64,000 nt of DNA, from positions 186,001 through 250,000 of the forward strand of contig JAJEJU010000022.1 of the NCBI GenBank assembly GCA_021390615.1. Reading direction: 5' to 3'. Below the pieces are notes generated by a model. That model was given only the letters and a program-made list of their open reading frames with translations. It had not been told where the DNA came from and searched no databases. Of this stretch, positions 45,917-53,787 are shown in pieces. This DNA comes from Rhodanobacteraceae bacterium ZG21-1 (lineage in GTDB: Bacteria; Pseudomonadota; Gammaproteobacteria; Xanthomonadales; Rhodanobacteraceae). The translations under genes and the position numbers were made by a program. Numbering within the stretch: the first letter of the stretch is position 1; each line of letters starts with the position of its first letter.

Positions 45917-48900
45917 TCACCACTGCATGCCCACGCCGACCGACGCGCCCGCATCGCCGCGGGTGTCGCCGGAAGCGGTCAGCTTGTAGACCCAACGGCC
46001 GCCCTCGGAGATCGTCGAGATGCCGATCGCCATGCTGGACTCGCCGCGGAAGGTGCCAGCCGACACTGCGGCCATGCTCTTGCCGGGCTCGTAGGCCTGG
46101 GGCAGCCCGGCCATCGCCATCGCTGCGGCCACGCCGGCGTTGGCGCGGTTGCCGACGCGCTGGATCTGGTTGTTGATCGCGTTGAACTTCTGGTCGGTAT
46201 AGTTCTGCGCCCAGTTCTCCGCCTGCTGGATGCCGCTGGTCAGCTGGCCCACGTTGACCGCATCGGTGGTCGCGGTGCCCGCGGCCACGTTGTGGATGGT
46301 GGTGTCGCCGCTGCCGTTGCCGAGGGTGATGCTGCCGTAATTGATGGTGCCGTTGGTGTTGGTGTCGTAGTGCACGCTGCCCTGGCTCGAGGCCGAGATG
46401 GCGGAATCCATCTGGCCCAGGTTGACCGCGTCGGTCGACTGCGTGCCGGCGGCCACATTGGTGATCTGCCGTTCGTTGCCCGCGCTGCCCACCGACACCG
46501 TATTGGCGCGATCGGCCACCGAGCCGGCTCCCAGCGCCACCGAGTTGTCGGCACTGGCCGAAGCGCCATTGCCCATCGCCACGCTGTTGTTGCCGGCGGC
46601 CTGGGCGGTCGGGCCCACCGCGACGCTGTTGCTGCCGGTGGCATTGGCGCCGCCCAGGGTGGAATTGACGCTCAGGTACTGGCTGCCGCCACCGCCCGGA
46701 GTGATGCTCTTGAAGTCGTTGTAGAGGCTGGCATTGCTGTAGATGTTGGTGGTGTCCTGGGTCCAGTGCCACAGCTGCGAGCCGTTCACCGCATCGGTGC
46801 TGGTGGCGCTTTCCGCGCCGGCGGCCAAGTTGGTGATGCTGACCTGCCCACCGCTGCCTGCACCGACCAGGGTGATCGTGTTGGTGGGATTGCCGGCGCT
46901 GTCCGCGTCGTATTTCACCGCCAGCTTGTCGACCGCCGTGACCTGGTTGCTGACGCCTTCCAGCTGCGCCACGTTCACCGCATCGTCGGCGGCCGAACCC
47001 GCAGCCACGCCGGTGATCTGCCGATTGCCGATATTGAGTTCGCCGGCCGAGTTCTGCACCGCGGTCAGACCGATCGCGGTGTAGTTGGCGAGCGCGCCGA
47101 CCTGAGTGCTTGAACCGGCGCCCAGCGCGATGCTGTTGGCCATGCTCGCGCTGGCACCGCCGCCCAAGGCCAGCGCGTTGTCCCCAGCTGCAACGGCTGC
47201 ATTGCCCAGCGCCACGCTGCTGTTGCCGGTGGCGTTGGCCAGCGGGCCGATCGCCACGCTGTCGGTGCCGCTGGCGGCTGCGTCGGCCAGGGTCGAATTG
47301 GCGTGGAAATATTTCACGCCGCTGTTGTAGATGTTGTTGATGCTGCTGTTGGTCGCGTACAGCTGCGCACCGTTCACCGCGTCCGTGCTGGTGGCGCTGA
47401 GGTTGCCCTGGTGCAGGTTGGTGATGGTGGTGCCATTGGTCTGGCCGCCGTCGGTGCTGGCCGGGCCCGCCAGCGTCACGCTGGTCTTGCCGGCGTTGTC
47501 GTACTGCACGGCATTGGCGGCGACTGCTGCCACGCCTTCCAGCTGGGCCACGTTGACCGCATCGTCGGCGGCGCTGCCAGCCGCCACGCCGGTGACCTGG
47601 CGGTTGCCGACATTGACTTCGCCGACCGAGGTCTGCGGCGCGGTCAGGCCCACCGCGGTGTAGTTGGTGAGCGCGCCGACCTGGGTGCTCGAACCGGCGC
47701 CCAGCGCAATGCTGTTGGCCATGTTGGCATTGGCGTTGGCGCCCAGCGCGATGGCATTGGCCGCGGTGGCGCTGGCGGTGTCGCCCAGGGCGATGGCGCT
47801 GGCGCCGTTGGCGGTCGAGGTCGATCCCATCGCGATGGCGGCCTGCCCGGTCGCCGTGTTGTTGTAGCCCATCGCCACCGCACCCTGCCCGGTGGCCGTA
47901 TCCGGATCGCCCACGGCCACCGCACCGTTGCCGGAGGCGGTATTGCTCGAGCCGATCGATACCGCGCTGCCGCTGGTGACCGAGGCACCGTTGCCGATCG
48001 CGACGGACTGGTCGCTGGACGCCTGCGCGCCGTTGCCGATCGCGATCGCGGAAACCCCCGAGGCCACCGACAGTTGTCCGGCAGCCACCGAATTGGCGCC
48101 GCTGGCCATGCTGCCGGTGCCCGTGCTGTCGGCTTGGAAATATTTGGTGCCGGTGTTGAAGACATTATTGATGTTGTTGTTGGTCGCAAACAGCTGGGCG
48201 CCGTTCACCGCATCCGTGCTGGTCGCGCTGAGGCTGCCCTGGTGCAGGTTGCTGATCAGGGTGCCGTTGGTCTGGCCGCCGTCGGTGCTGGCCGTGCCGC
48301 CCAGGATCACCGTGGCCTTGCTGGCGTCGTTGTACACCACCGCGTTGTCCGCGGTGGCGGCCACGCCTTCCAGCTGGGCCAGGTTGACCGCATCGGTCGC
48401 TGAGCTACCTGCCGCCACGTTGGTGATCTGGCGCTCCTGTCCCGGCGAGCCGATCGACACTTCACCGGCGGAATTCTGCAGGGCGCTGAGGCCGAAGGCG
48501 GTGTAGTTGGCCTGGGCGCCGCGATTGGCGGCCGAGGCATAGCCCAGCGCCACGCTGTTGGCCACGTTCGAAGTGGCGTTCGCGCCGAGAATGGTCTGCG
48601 CGTTGGCGGTGCCCGAAGCGCTGTCGCCGATCACCACCGAGTGTCCTTCGCGCGCCTGATAGTCGTCGGTGGGCACGCCGCAGGGATTGGTGGGATCGTT
48701 CGGGCTCTTGCCTGGGAAGGCGGTGCAGGCGTCCACGCTGGCCAGCGTGTGGCTGGCGTTGGTGCCGATCACCACTTCCTCGGAGCCGTTGGCGGTGGCG
48801 CCGTCGCCCACCAGCACCTGGTTGTCCTGCGCCGCGTTCACCGCCCAGCAGGACTCCTTCACGATGCCGAGCACGTTGAGGCAGGTGGAAGCCCATGCAG

Positions 48901-50491
48901 GCGCCTGGCCGGGCAGCAACACGCCGAGCAGGCCGCCGGCCGCACCGTTATTGATGTTGTCGATATAGCTGTTCGAGGTGACGCCGCCCAGCAAGGTCAG
49001 GTGCGAATCCACGCCGGTGCCGCCGAGCACGGTGCCCCCGGTAGTGGTCAGCAAGGTGCCGACCGGGGTCAGGTTGAGCAGGGGCAGGCCCAGCAGGTTC
49101 ACCGTGGAATAGCCCTGCGAGAAGTTGGCGTTGTCCACACGCAGGCTGCCGTTGCTGACATAGCCGCTGGAATTGCTGAACAAGCTGTTCTCGGTGGTGC
49201 CGAGCAGCTGCGAAGCCGCGCCCACCAGGCCGCCGTTGCCGACGACCAGACCGGTCGGCGTGGCGCTCGGCGGCGGCAGCACCGGCACGTCCTGTGGCAG
49301 GGCTGCCGTCAACGAAGCCTGCACCGGCGCATTCACGGTCAGCGCGGACGACGAGCCCAACGAGCTCGGCAAGGAGAGGCTGGCGGTGGCGTCCACGTTC
49401 GCGTTGGCGGAGATCGCCGTAGATTCGCTGCCGGAACTCGAATTGCCGTCGCTGCCCAGATCGACCAGCGCCGATGCCTTGGCGCCCAGGGAGAGATCCA
49501 GGCCGTCCTTGCGGCGATCGGCCACTTCACCGGAAACCGTCACGGCGGGCTGTGCGCCGGCCGGTTGGCCGGTCACGGTCTTGGCGATGCCCACGAGAGT
49601 CTGTCCGGCGTCGCCGACTACTTGCGTGGCGACCTCGGCCACCGGAGCCGCCGCCGGCAATTTCACCTGGACCTGAGCCGCTACGTTGGCGCCGACATCC
49701 AATACGGGGGCGGGTGCCGCCGGGGCTTTCGGTGCCGCGTTCACCTGCAGGCCTGCCGTAGCCTTCGCCGTCGCGTCCAGGCTCACCGGCAGCACCGGTT
49801 TGCTGGATACCGCCAGCGCCGTGCCGCTGTTGACGTCCGCCACCAGGCCTTGCCCGGCGGCCGCCGTGGCATGTGCGAACACCCCAGCCTGGGCGCTCGC
49901 CGCAGGCAGCGCTTTAGATATCGACGAAGCCGTCGCGCCGACACCCGACAGCGCCGTGCCCGCCACAGGCAACCGCGAGGCACCGGTGGCCACACTGCCG
50001 ACGACGCCGCGCACAGATGTCGCGGCGCCGGCCAGCGCCTGCGAGGCCTTATGACCGACCGACAATCCGGCGGTCGATGCCTGCGAGGCCGTACTGGAGA
50101 CGACCTGGCGCGTCACGCTCACCGCGCCGGAAGCGTCACCAGCCAGCTTGCTCACTACGGTCACCGGCGCACCGACGACGTTGGCTACGGTGCCGCTGGC
50201 CGTGCCTGCCTGCGAGCCGATCACCGGGCTGTGGTCGTACTTGGTCATCAGCGACTGCAGGTCGTCCAGCTTGCCGTCGCCGCTGGACTGCGCACAGGCC
50301 GCACCGGCGTGAACCAGGCCACCCGCGCCGATCAGCGCGACCGTAAGCAGGCGCAAGGCAGCGCCACCACTGACTGCACCGGATCGAGTACCGGCGGATG
50401 TGCCGATGCGCAGCCGCGACGACGAGAGTTCCGACACCGCCACTAGGGCGTTGCGCGACCTGCACCACACGAGACGATAGATGTGATTCAT
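45917..50491 (-). CDS. YadA-like trimeric autotransporter adhesin
   Basis: The 1524 residues form a self-secreting surface fibre. The N-terminus MNHIYRLVWCRSRNALVAVSE is an extended signal (ESPR), with the hydrophobic core near 48-62. An Ala/Val-rich, low-complexity stretch follows (about 75-430) and then a region with four Cys (TCLNVLGIVKESC, DACTAF, NPCGV). Residues about 590-1440 hold YadA head repeats (SVAIGxxA, SIALGAGS-type) and repeated stalk necks ending TDAVNxxQLE. A C-terminal 4-strand anchor (NRANAGVAAAMAMAGLPQAY to SVGVGMQW) closes it. AAGGGGG six bases before the ATG. Likely cotranscribed with the TpgA-like gene. Confidence 0.93.
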   Translation of the reverse strand: MNHIYRLVWCRSRNALVAVSELSSSRLRIGTSAGTRSGAVSGGAALRLLTVALIGAGGLVHAGAACAQSSGDGKLDDLQSLMTKYDHSPVIGSQAGTASGTVANVVGAPVTVVSKLAGDASGAVSVTRQVVSSTASQASTAGLSVGHKASQALAGAATSVRGVVGSVATGASRLPVAGTALSGVGATASSISKALPAASAQAGVFAHATAAAGQGLVADVNSGTALAVSSKPVLPVSLDATAKATAGLQVNAAPKAPAAPAPVLDVGANVAAQVQVKLPAAAPVAEVATQVVGDAGQTLVGIAKTVTGQPAGAQPAVTVSGEVADRRKDGLDLSLGAKASALVDLGSDGNSSSGSESTAISANANVDATASLSLPSSLGSSSALTVNAPVQASLTAALPQDVPVLPPPSATPTGLVVGNGGLVGAASQLLGTTENSLFSNSSGYVSNGSLRVDNANFSQGYSTVNLLGLPLLNLTPVGTLLTTTGGTVLGGTGVDSHLTLLGGVTSNSYIDNINNGAAGGLLGVLLPGQAPAWASTCLNVLGIVKESCWAVNAAQDNQVLVGDGATANGSEEVVIGTNASHTLASVDACTAFPGKSPNDPTNPCGVPTDDYQAREGHSVVIGDSASGTANAQTILGANATSNVANSVALGYASAANRGAQANYTAFGLSALQNSAGEVSIGSPGQERQITNVAAGSSATDAVNLAQLEGVAATADNAVVYNDASKATVILGGTASTDGGQTNGTLISNLHQGSLSATSTDAVNGAQLFATNNNINNVFNTGTKYFQADSTGTGSMASGANSVAAGQLSVASGVSAIAIGNGAQASSDQSVAIGNGASVTSGSAVSIGSSNTASGNGAVAVGDPDTATGQGAVAMGYNNTATGQAAIAMGSTSTANGASAIALGDTASATAANAIALGANANANMANSIALGAGSSTQVGALTNYTAVGLTAPQTSVGEVNVGNRQVTGVAAGSAADDAVNVAQLEGVAAVAANAVQYDNAGKTSVTLAGPASTDGGQTNGTTITNLHQGNLSATSTDAVNGAQLYATNSSINNIYNSGVKYFHANSTLADAAASGTDSVAIGPLANATGNSSVALGNAAVAAGDNALALGGGASASMANSIALGAGSSTQVGALANYTAIGLTAVQNSAGELNIGNRQITGVAAGSAADDAVNVAQLEGVSNQVTAVDKLAVKYDADSAGNPTNTITLVGAGSGGQVSITNLAAGAESATSTDAVNGSQLWHWTQDTTNIYSNASLYNDFKSITPGGGGSQYLSVNSTLGGANATGSNSVAVGPTAQAAGNNSVAMGNGASASADNSVALGAGSVADRANTVSVGSAGNERQITNVAAGTQSTDAVNLGQMDSAISASSQGSVHYDTNTNGTINYGSITLGNGSGDTTIHNVAAGTATTDAVNVGQLTSGIQQAENWAQNYTDQKFNAINNQIQRVGNRANAGVAAAMAMAGLPQAYEPGKSMAAVSAGTFRGESSMAIGISTISEGGRWVYKLTASGDTRGDAGASVGVGMQW
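46870..48430 (-). repeat. Tandem head/neck modules within the adhesin gene
   Basis: Near-identical stretches recur: TSTDAVNGAQL, LEGVAA, GGQTNGT and NLHQGxLSATSTDAV appear in the same order in two neighbouring modules, offset by roughly 830 bases (around 48361 and 47529), and a partial third about 580 bases on. At DNA level segments of about 100 bases are nearly identical, which favours recombination and length variation. Confidence 0.6.
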
Positions 50492-50796
50492 ACCACCCCC
50501 TTGAGCCGCAGCCAGCGCCATCGGGACGCTCTCGCGGGTCAGCTTTGCGAATGAGTGAGAACGCGTCCTGGCGTACGCAGACGCATTGGGGAGGATTAGA
50601 ACCGCTGCATCGGAACGGCAATATGCTTAACCGGCAGCGCGCTATGCGTATCCGGCAAGACGGTGGGCGAATACGGCAAGCGCATGCACAAATGCGGCAA
50701 TCTGTGCGCCAGGCCGCATCGACGCCGGCGCTGCGCAAGGCCGCACGCCTTCATCGCCGGCTTCGGCGACGCATGCGACGAAAAGATCGGCGCCGC
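50492..50796 (-). promoter_or_regulatory. Control region of the adhesin gene
   Basis: No gene is apparent. TCTAAT (50595-50600 on the minus strand, five of six to consensus) with TTGCCG (50616-50621) 15 bases upstream forms a promoter of short spacer, as often seen with activator-dependent promoters. Transcription would start near 50588, leaving about 97 bases of leader. The 21-bp-phased array at 50632-50700 stands immediately upstream. Confidence 0.5.
50632..50700. repeat. Four CGGCA motifs phased at exactly 21 bp
   Basis: CGGCAG at 50632 and CGGCAA at 50653, 50674 and 50695 are spaced exactly 21 bp apart; another CGGCAA lies at 50616. On the minus (adhesin) strand they read TTGCCG or CTGCCG. 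The 21-bp spacing is two helical turns, the spacing of AraC-type half-sites, and an AraC-family gene is next to it. Confidence 0.6.
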
Positions 50797-51786
50797 TCAG
50801 GTGGTGATCAGCAGCTCGGACGCGGGCGCGCGCATCAAGGTATCGCGCGGCAATTCGCCAAAGACGCGGCGATAGTGATCGGCGAAGCGCGACAGATCCC
50901 ACAGACCGCAGCTGAGCGCCACCGATTTCACCGAACGCCGGCTGGCGTCGGACATGGCCAGGCTGCGGCAGGCGGAGCAAAGCCGCAGCATCGACAAGTA
51001 GCGGTTCGGCGAGATGCCCAGCAGATCGTCGAACGCGTAGCGCAGCGCACGCTCGCTGACGCCCGCCGCATTGCACATCTCGGTGATGTAGATGTCGTGG
51101 CGCATATTGGTGCGCATGTACTGCTCGACACGCTGCACGATCAGGTAATGCGTGCGCCGCCCGCGCGAACATTGCGGCCTGTCCTCGGAGCGCGCCGCCA
51201 GGCCGGCCAGCAGGTGGCTTTCCAGCAGCTTGTCTGCGTCCGCCTCGTTCAACGGAGGCGTCCCCGCCAGCGCCTGCCCCAAGATCAGGTGTTGGCGGAT
51301 GCGTTCGAAATGCAGGCGCAGCTCCTGCGCCTGAGGTTCATCAGAGAGCTTGAACAGCGACAGCATCCGCGCGGGAATCTCGCCCTGGTGAGGTTCCAGC
51401 ACGGCGAACTTGTGCTGCAGGCGCTGCAGCGGCACCAGCATCACGCTGATCTGGATGCCGGCGCACAGCATGAATTCGCTGATGCCCTCCGGCAGCACGG
51501 TGAAGGCCATGCCCGAGCTGAGCGTGGTGCCGTGGCACCAGCTGCCCTCGGGCGTGTAATGGATGTAGCCGAGCAGGCACCAGTCGGCCGGCAGCACAAA
51601 ACGGCCGCGGAACGGAAAATCGGTTTCTCCGCTACAGAAAATGGCTTCGCTCATCACCTGCGAGTCGACCGCGGCACGTGGGCCATGCGCATCCAGCAAC
51701 ACCATCTCCATCTCGCAGACCCGCAACATGCCGCTGAGCGAAATCAAATCGCATGATCGTAAACCGCCGTCCGTCTCGACTGTCAT
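50797..51786 (-). CDS. AraC-family transcriptional regulator
   Basis: The 329 residues carry a C-terminal double helix-turn-helix (about 225-325): DIYITEMCNAAGVSERALRYAF, quoted in part as ITEMCNAAGVSERALRYAF, PNRYLSMLRLCSACRSLAM and VALSCGLWDLSRFADHYRR, with the FGELPRDTL end common to the family. The N-terminal part (LISLSGMLRVCEMEMVLLD to FMLCAGIQISVML) is a sensor domain of unknown ligand with several Cys. The ATG has a weak GGGG site. It is encoded upstream of the adhesin in the same direction, which makes it the likely regulator. Confidence 0.85.
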   Translation of the reverse strand: MTVETDGGLRSCDLISLSGMLRVCEMEMVLLDAHGPRAAVDSQVMSEAIFCSGETDFPFRGRFVLPADWCLLGYIHYTPEGSWCHGTTLSSGMAFTVLPEGISEFMLCAGIQISVMLVPLQRLQHKFAVLEPHQGEIPARMLSLFKLSDEPQAQELRLHFERIRQHLILGQALAGTPPLNEADADKLLESHLLAGLAARSEDRPQCSRGRRTHYLIVQRVEQYMRTNMRHDIYITEMCNAAGVSERALRYAFDDLLGISPNRYLSMLRLCSACRSLAMSDASRRSVKSVALSCGLWDLSRFADHYRRVFGELPRDTLMRAPASELLITT

Positions 51787-52377
51787 GGTGAATGGGCCCC
51801 TGTGCAACCAGCTCGCTGCCTCGGCGAGAAGCGGCGGACTCCATCTGGTCGTGAGTTTGATTAAAGCCCGTGCATATCAACACATATGCACATATTCGGC
51901 ACATCGTTAAGCGAGACCTAGCACTACTTTTGCAGAAGCAGAACCAGTATCTCAAAAATAATTTTTAAAATCTGCCGTTTTTGTGCACTAAGCGCTCCCG
52001 GCACAGAGGGAGACTGAATCCGACATCGAGTGAAGCCTGAGGCTGAGCCGATAAACGGGGGGTGTTATGGCTTTCGTATCGACTACGGCCGACAGGCCGC
52101 AGCAAGGATCGTCACCACCGCGCAACAACGCGGTTCCGGTTCGATATTGTTCGCCGTCCCGTTTCTCCTGTGATCGCCGTCAGGTCTTGGCTTCGACCAG
52201 GCTTCGGCGCATGCCGTCAGCAGCATCCGATTTGGCGCGGCCGTCGATCCGCTTGCGCCATAGGCCCGGGCGGGCCGCCCTGCGGGCCCATCCCGCAGGT
52301 TCCGCACGATCGTCGCGCCCAAGGCATCGTGCGGCAGCACCGACAGCATGGAGCCTTTCGCTCCTAGGAGACACGCA
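51787..52377. other. 591-bp divergent region between AraC gene and flp
   Basis: No convincing gene. It contains the 51870-51891 inverted repeat, an AT-rich run at 51951-51971 (a likely promoter zone), and a perfect 8-bp hairpin CCTGCGGG/CCCGCAGG at 52279-52299, which would lie in the flp leader if transcription starts upstream. A 104-residue frame from 52067 has a GGGGG site but an Arg/Ala/Pro composition unlike a real protein and overlaps the flp start, so I do not call it. Confidence 0.45.
51870..51891. promoter_or_regulatory. Perfect inverted repeat upstream of the AraC-family gene
   Basis: GTGCATAT and ATATGCAC form a perfect 8-bp inverted repeat with a 6-base spacer, 84-105 bases before the AraC-family ATG. 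It is a candidate operator for autoregulation or for a second regulator. Confidence 0.45.
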
Positions 52378-52560
52378 ATGAACACCTCCATTCGTAAGTT
52401 TCTGGCTGAAGAAGATGGCATTACCGCACTCGAATACGGAATTCTTGCGGCCATCGTGGTAGCGGCCATCGTCGCCACCTTCGGAACTCAGCTGCAGACG
52501 CTTTTCACGAATATATTCGCCAGCCTGACCGCAGCCGTTCCGACTTCGAAAGGCGGCTGA
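52378..52560 (+). CDS. flp: Flp-family type IVb pilin
   Basis: The 60-residue prepilin of the Tad pilus. Short leader MNTSIRKFLAEEDG, cleavage expected after G14, then ITALEYGILAAIVVAAIVAT with E19-Y20, the GxxxxEY signature of Flp pilins. It ends in a short soluble tail rich in Ala, Thr and Ser. GGAG stands eight bases before the ATG. It is the first gene of the tad locus and probably the most strongly expressed; a hairpin directly after the stop could separate its mRNA level from the rest. Confidence 0.95.
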   Translation: MNTSIRKFLAEEDGITALEYGILAAIVVAAIVATFGTQLQTLFTNIFASLTAAVPTSKGG

Positions 52561-52574
52561 TTATCGGAGCGCTT

Positions 52575-52601
52575 GTACCCATCCAATATCCGGACGGGTA
52601 C
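52575..52601 (+). terminator. Hairpin directly after flp
   Basis: GTACCCATCC pairs with GGACGGGTAC (one mismatched pair) across a 7-base loop, starting 14 bases past the flp stop. No T-run. A partial terminator or processing/stability element is likely, as often seen after pilin genes. Confidence 0.5.
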
Positions 52602-52629
52602 ATCGCCACACGGGAAGAGGATTAATAAC

Positions 52630-52653
52630 TGCCTCGGTTATTAGATCGAGGCA
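52630..52653 (+). other. Second small hairpin between flp and tadV
   Basis: TGCCTCG and CGAGGCA pair over 7 bp around a 10-base AT-rich loop. It is weak, with no T-run, and lies midway in the 165-base flp-tadV gap. Confidence 0.3.
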
Positions 52654-52725
52654 ATCCTGCAATGCTGGAATAAACAAGTCCTCGCGCTGGCCAGGGTTGC
52701 ATAGAAAACACGGGTGTAACCGGTG

Positions 52726-53259
52726 ATGCTGACTCCATTGCACGCAATAGCCCTGATTATCAGCCTGCTGGTCGCCGCGAGCGACATGTATGCCCGTCGC
52801 GTGCCCAATCGATGGCTACTGGCGGCCCTGCTGCTCGGCGCCATGGTGCTCGCCGTGGACTGGGCACGCGGCACGGGCGGGGCGCCGTGGTCCGCCCTGC
52901 TCGGCCTGCTGGTCGGCCTGCTGGCTTTCCTGCCGCTCTACGCCTTCCGCTGGATGGGCGCCGGCGACGTGAAATTCTTCGCCACGCTGGGCTTCCTGCT
53001 GGGGGCCCGCGCCTTGCTGCCGGTCTGGATGGTCGGCAGCCTGCTGGCCGGCGCCTATGCGGTGCTCGTCCTGGCCTCGCGCGTCTGGCAGCGCCATGCC
53101 GCCCCGGCCTGGCCCACCGCAGCGACCTGGCTGGCGAGCGCGCCCCTGGCTCGACGCATCGCCGCCGCTCGCCAAGGCCGCCAGGGCCTGCCGTATGCGG
53201 CCTGTCTGGCGGCGGGCGCGGTGATCACGCTCTACCTTCCGAACCTGCTGCATGGGTGA
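52726..53259 (+). CDS. cpaA: TadV/CpaA-type prepilin peptidase
   Basis: Aspartyl membrane protease that removes the leader from Flp and pseudopilins. The 177 residues are almost wholly hydrophobic with about five or six helices. The two catalytic Asp are in AASDMYARRVPN (D20) and GAGDVKFF (D81), the GxGDxK motif of the A24 family. It lacks the N-terminal methylase domain of PilD, as expected of TadV. The ATG overlaps a GTG three bases before; neither has a strong site. Its end overlaps the region before tadE. Confidence 0.9.
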   Translation: MLTPLHAIALIISLLVAASDMYARRVPNRWLLAALLLGAMVLAVDWARGTGGAPWSALLGLLVGLLAFLPLYAFRWMGAGDVKFFATLGFLLGARALLPVWMVGSLLAGAYAVLVLASRVWQRHAAPAWPTAATWLASAPLARRIAAARQGRQGLPYAACLAAGAVITLYLPNLLHG

Positions 53260-53264
53260 ACGCC

Positions 53265-53768
53265 ATGATGCCCGCCAGCCACTTTCCACGCCCCCGCACC
53301 GCCCGGCCCCTGCACGGCAGGCGGCGCCAGCTGGGCGTGGTGGCGATCGAATTCGCGCTGATCTTTCTGTTCGGCCTGCTGCCCCTGTTGCTGCTGACCT
53401 TTTCCGGGGTGCTGATCTTCGCGGCCCAGCAGTCGCTGACCCTGGCCGCCGCGGAAGGCGCCCGCGCCGCCCTGCACTACGGCACGCCGACCCAGCGCAA
53501 CACCAATGCCTGCTCGGCCGCGCAGGCCTCGATGCAATGGCTGAGCACTTTTTCCGGCGACGTCAGCCCCTGCACGTCCGGCGCGATCAGCATTTCCGCC
53601 CTCGCACCCTGCCCCAGCACCCCCGCCATGCAGTGCATGACCGTGGTGGCCTCCTACAACTACAACACGCACCCTTTCATCCCGGGCACCGCCACGATCT
53701 ATCAGTGGGTGCTGCAGGGGGCCATCAGCAGCTCGGCCACCGTGCAGATCGACACCTCCGGGGACTGA
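53265..53768 (+). CDS. tadE: TadE-like pseudopilin
   Basis: The 167 residues start with a basic leader (HFPRPRTARPLHGRRRQLG), and the G-VVAIEFAL boundary followed by a long hydrophobic helix has the GxxxxEF form of TadE. The C-terminal domain contains several Cys (NACSAAQ, SPCTSGA, APCPSTPAMQC) and PGTATIYQWVLQG. It may form a minor subunit of the Tad fibre. The start could be the GTG at 53256 overlapping the cpaA stop; the ATG is taken because GGGTGA stands just before it. Confidence 0.85.
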   Translation: MMPASHFPRPRTARPLHGRRRQLGVVAIEFALIFLFGLLPLLLLTFSGVLIFAAQQSLTLAAAEGARAALHYGTPTQRNTNACSAAQASMQWLSTFSGDVSPCTSGAISISALAPCPSTPAMQCMTVVASYNYNTHPFIPGTATIYQWVLQGAISSSATVQIDTSGD

Positions 53769-53787
53769 AGGAGACGGAGCGCTTCCG

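Noticed and set aside
48641-50446. 601-residue open frame opposite the adhesin gene
   Set aside because: It is the antisense reading of a repeat-rich, GC-biased gene. Composition is Arg/Gln/Gly/His-rich with no motifs and no ribosome-binding site.
52067-52381. 104-residue frame with a GGGGG site upstream of flp
   Set aside because: Arg/Ser/Pro/Ala-rich, overlaps the flp start, no motif. Kept as a non-coding region.
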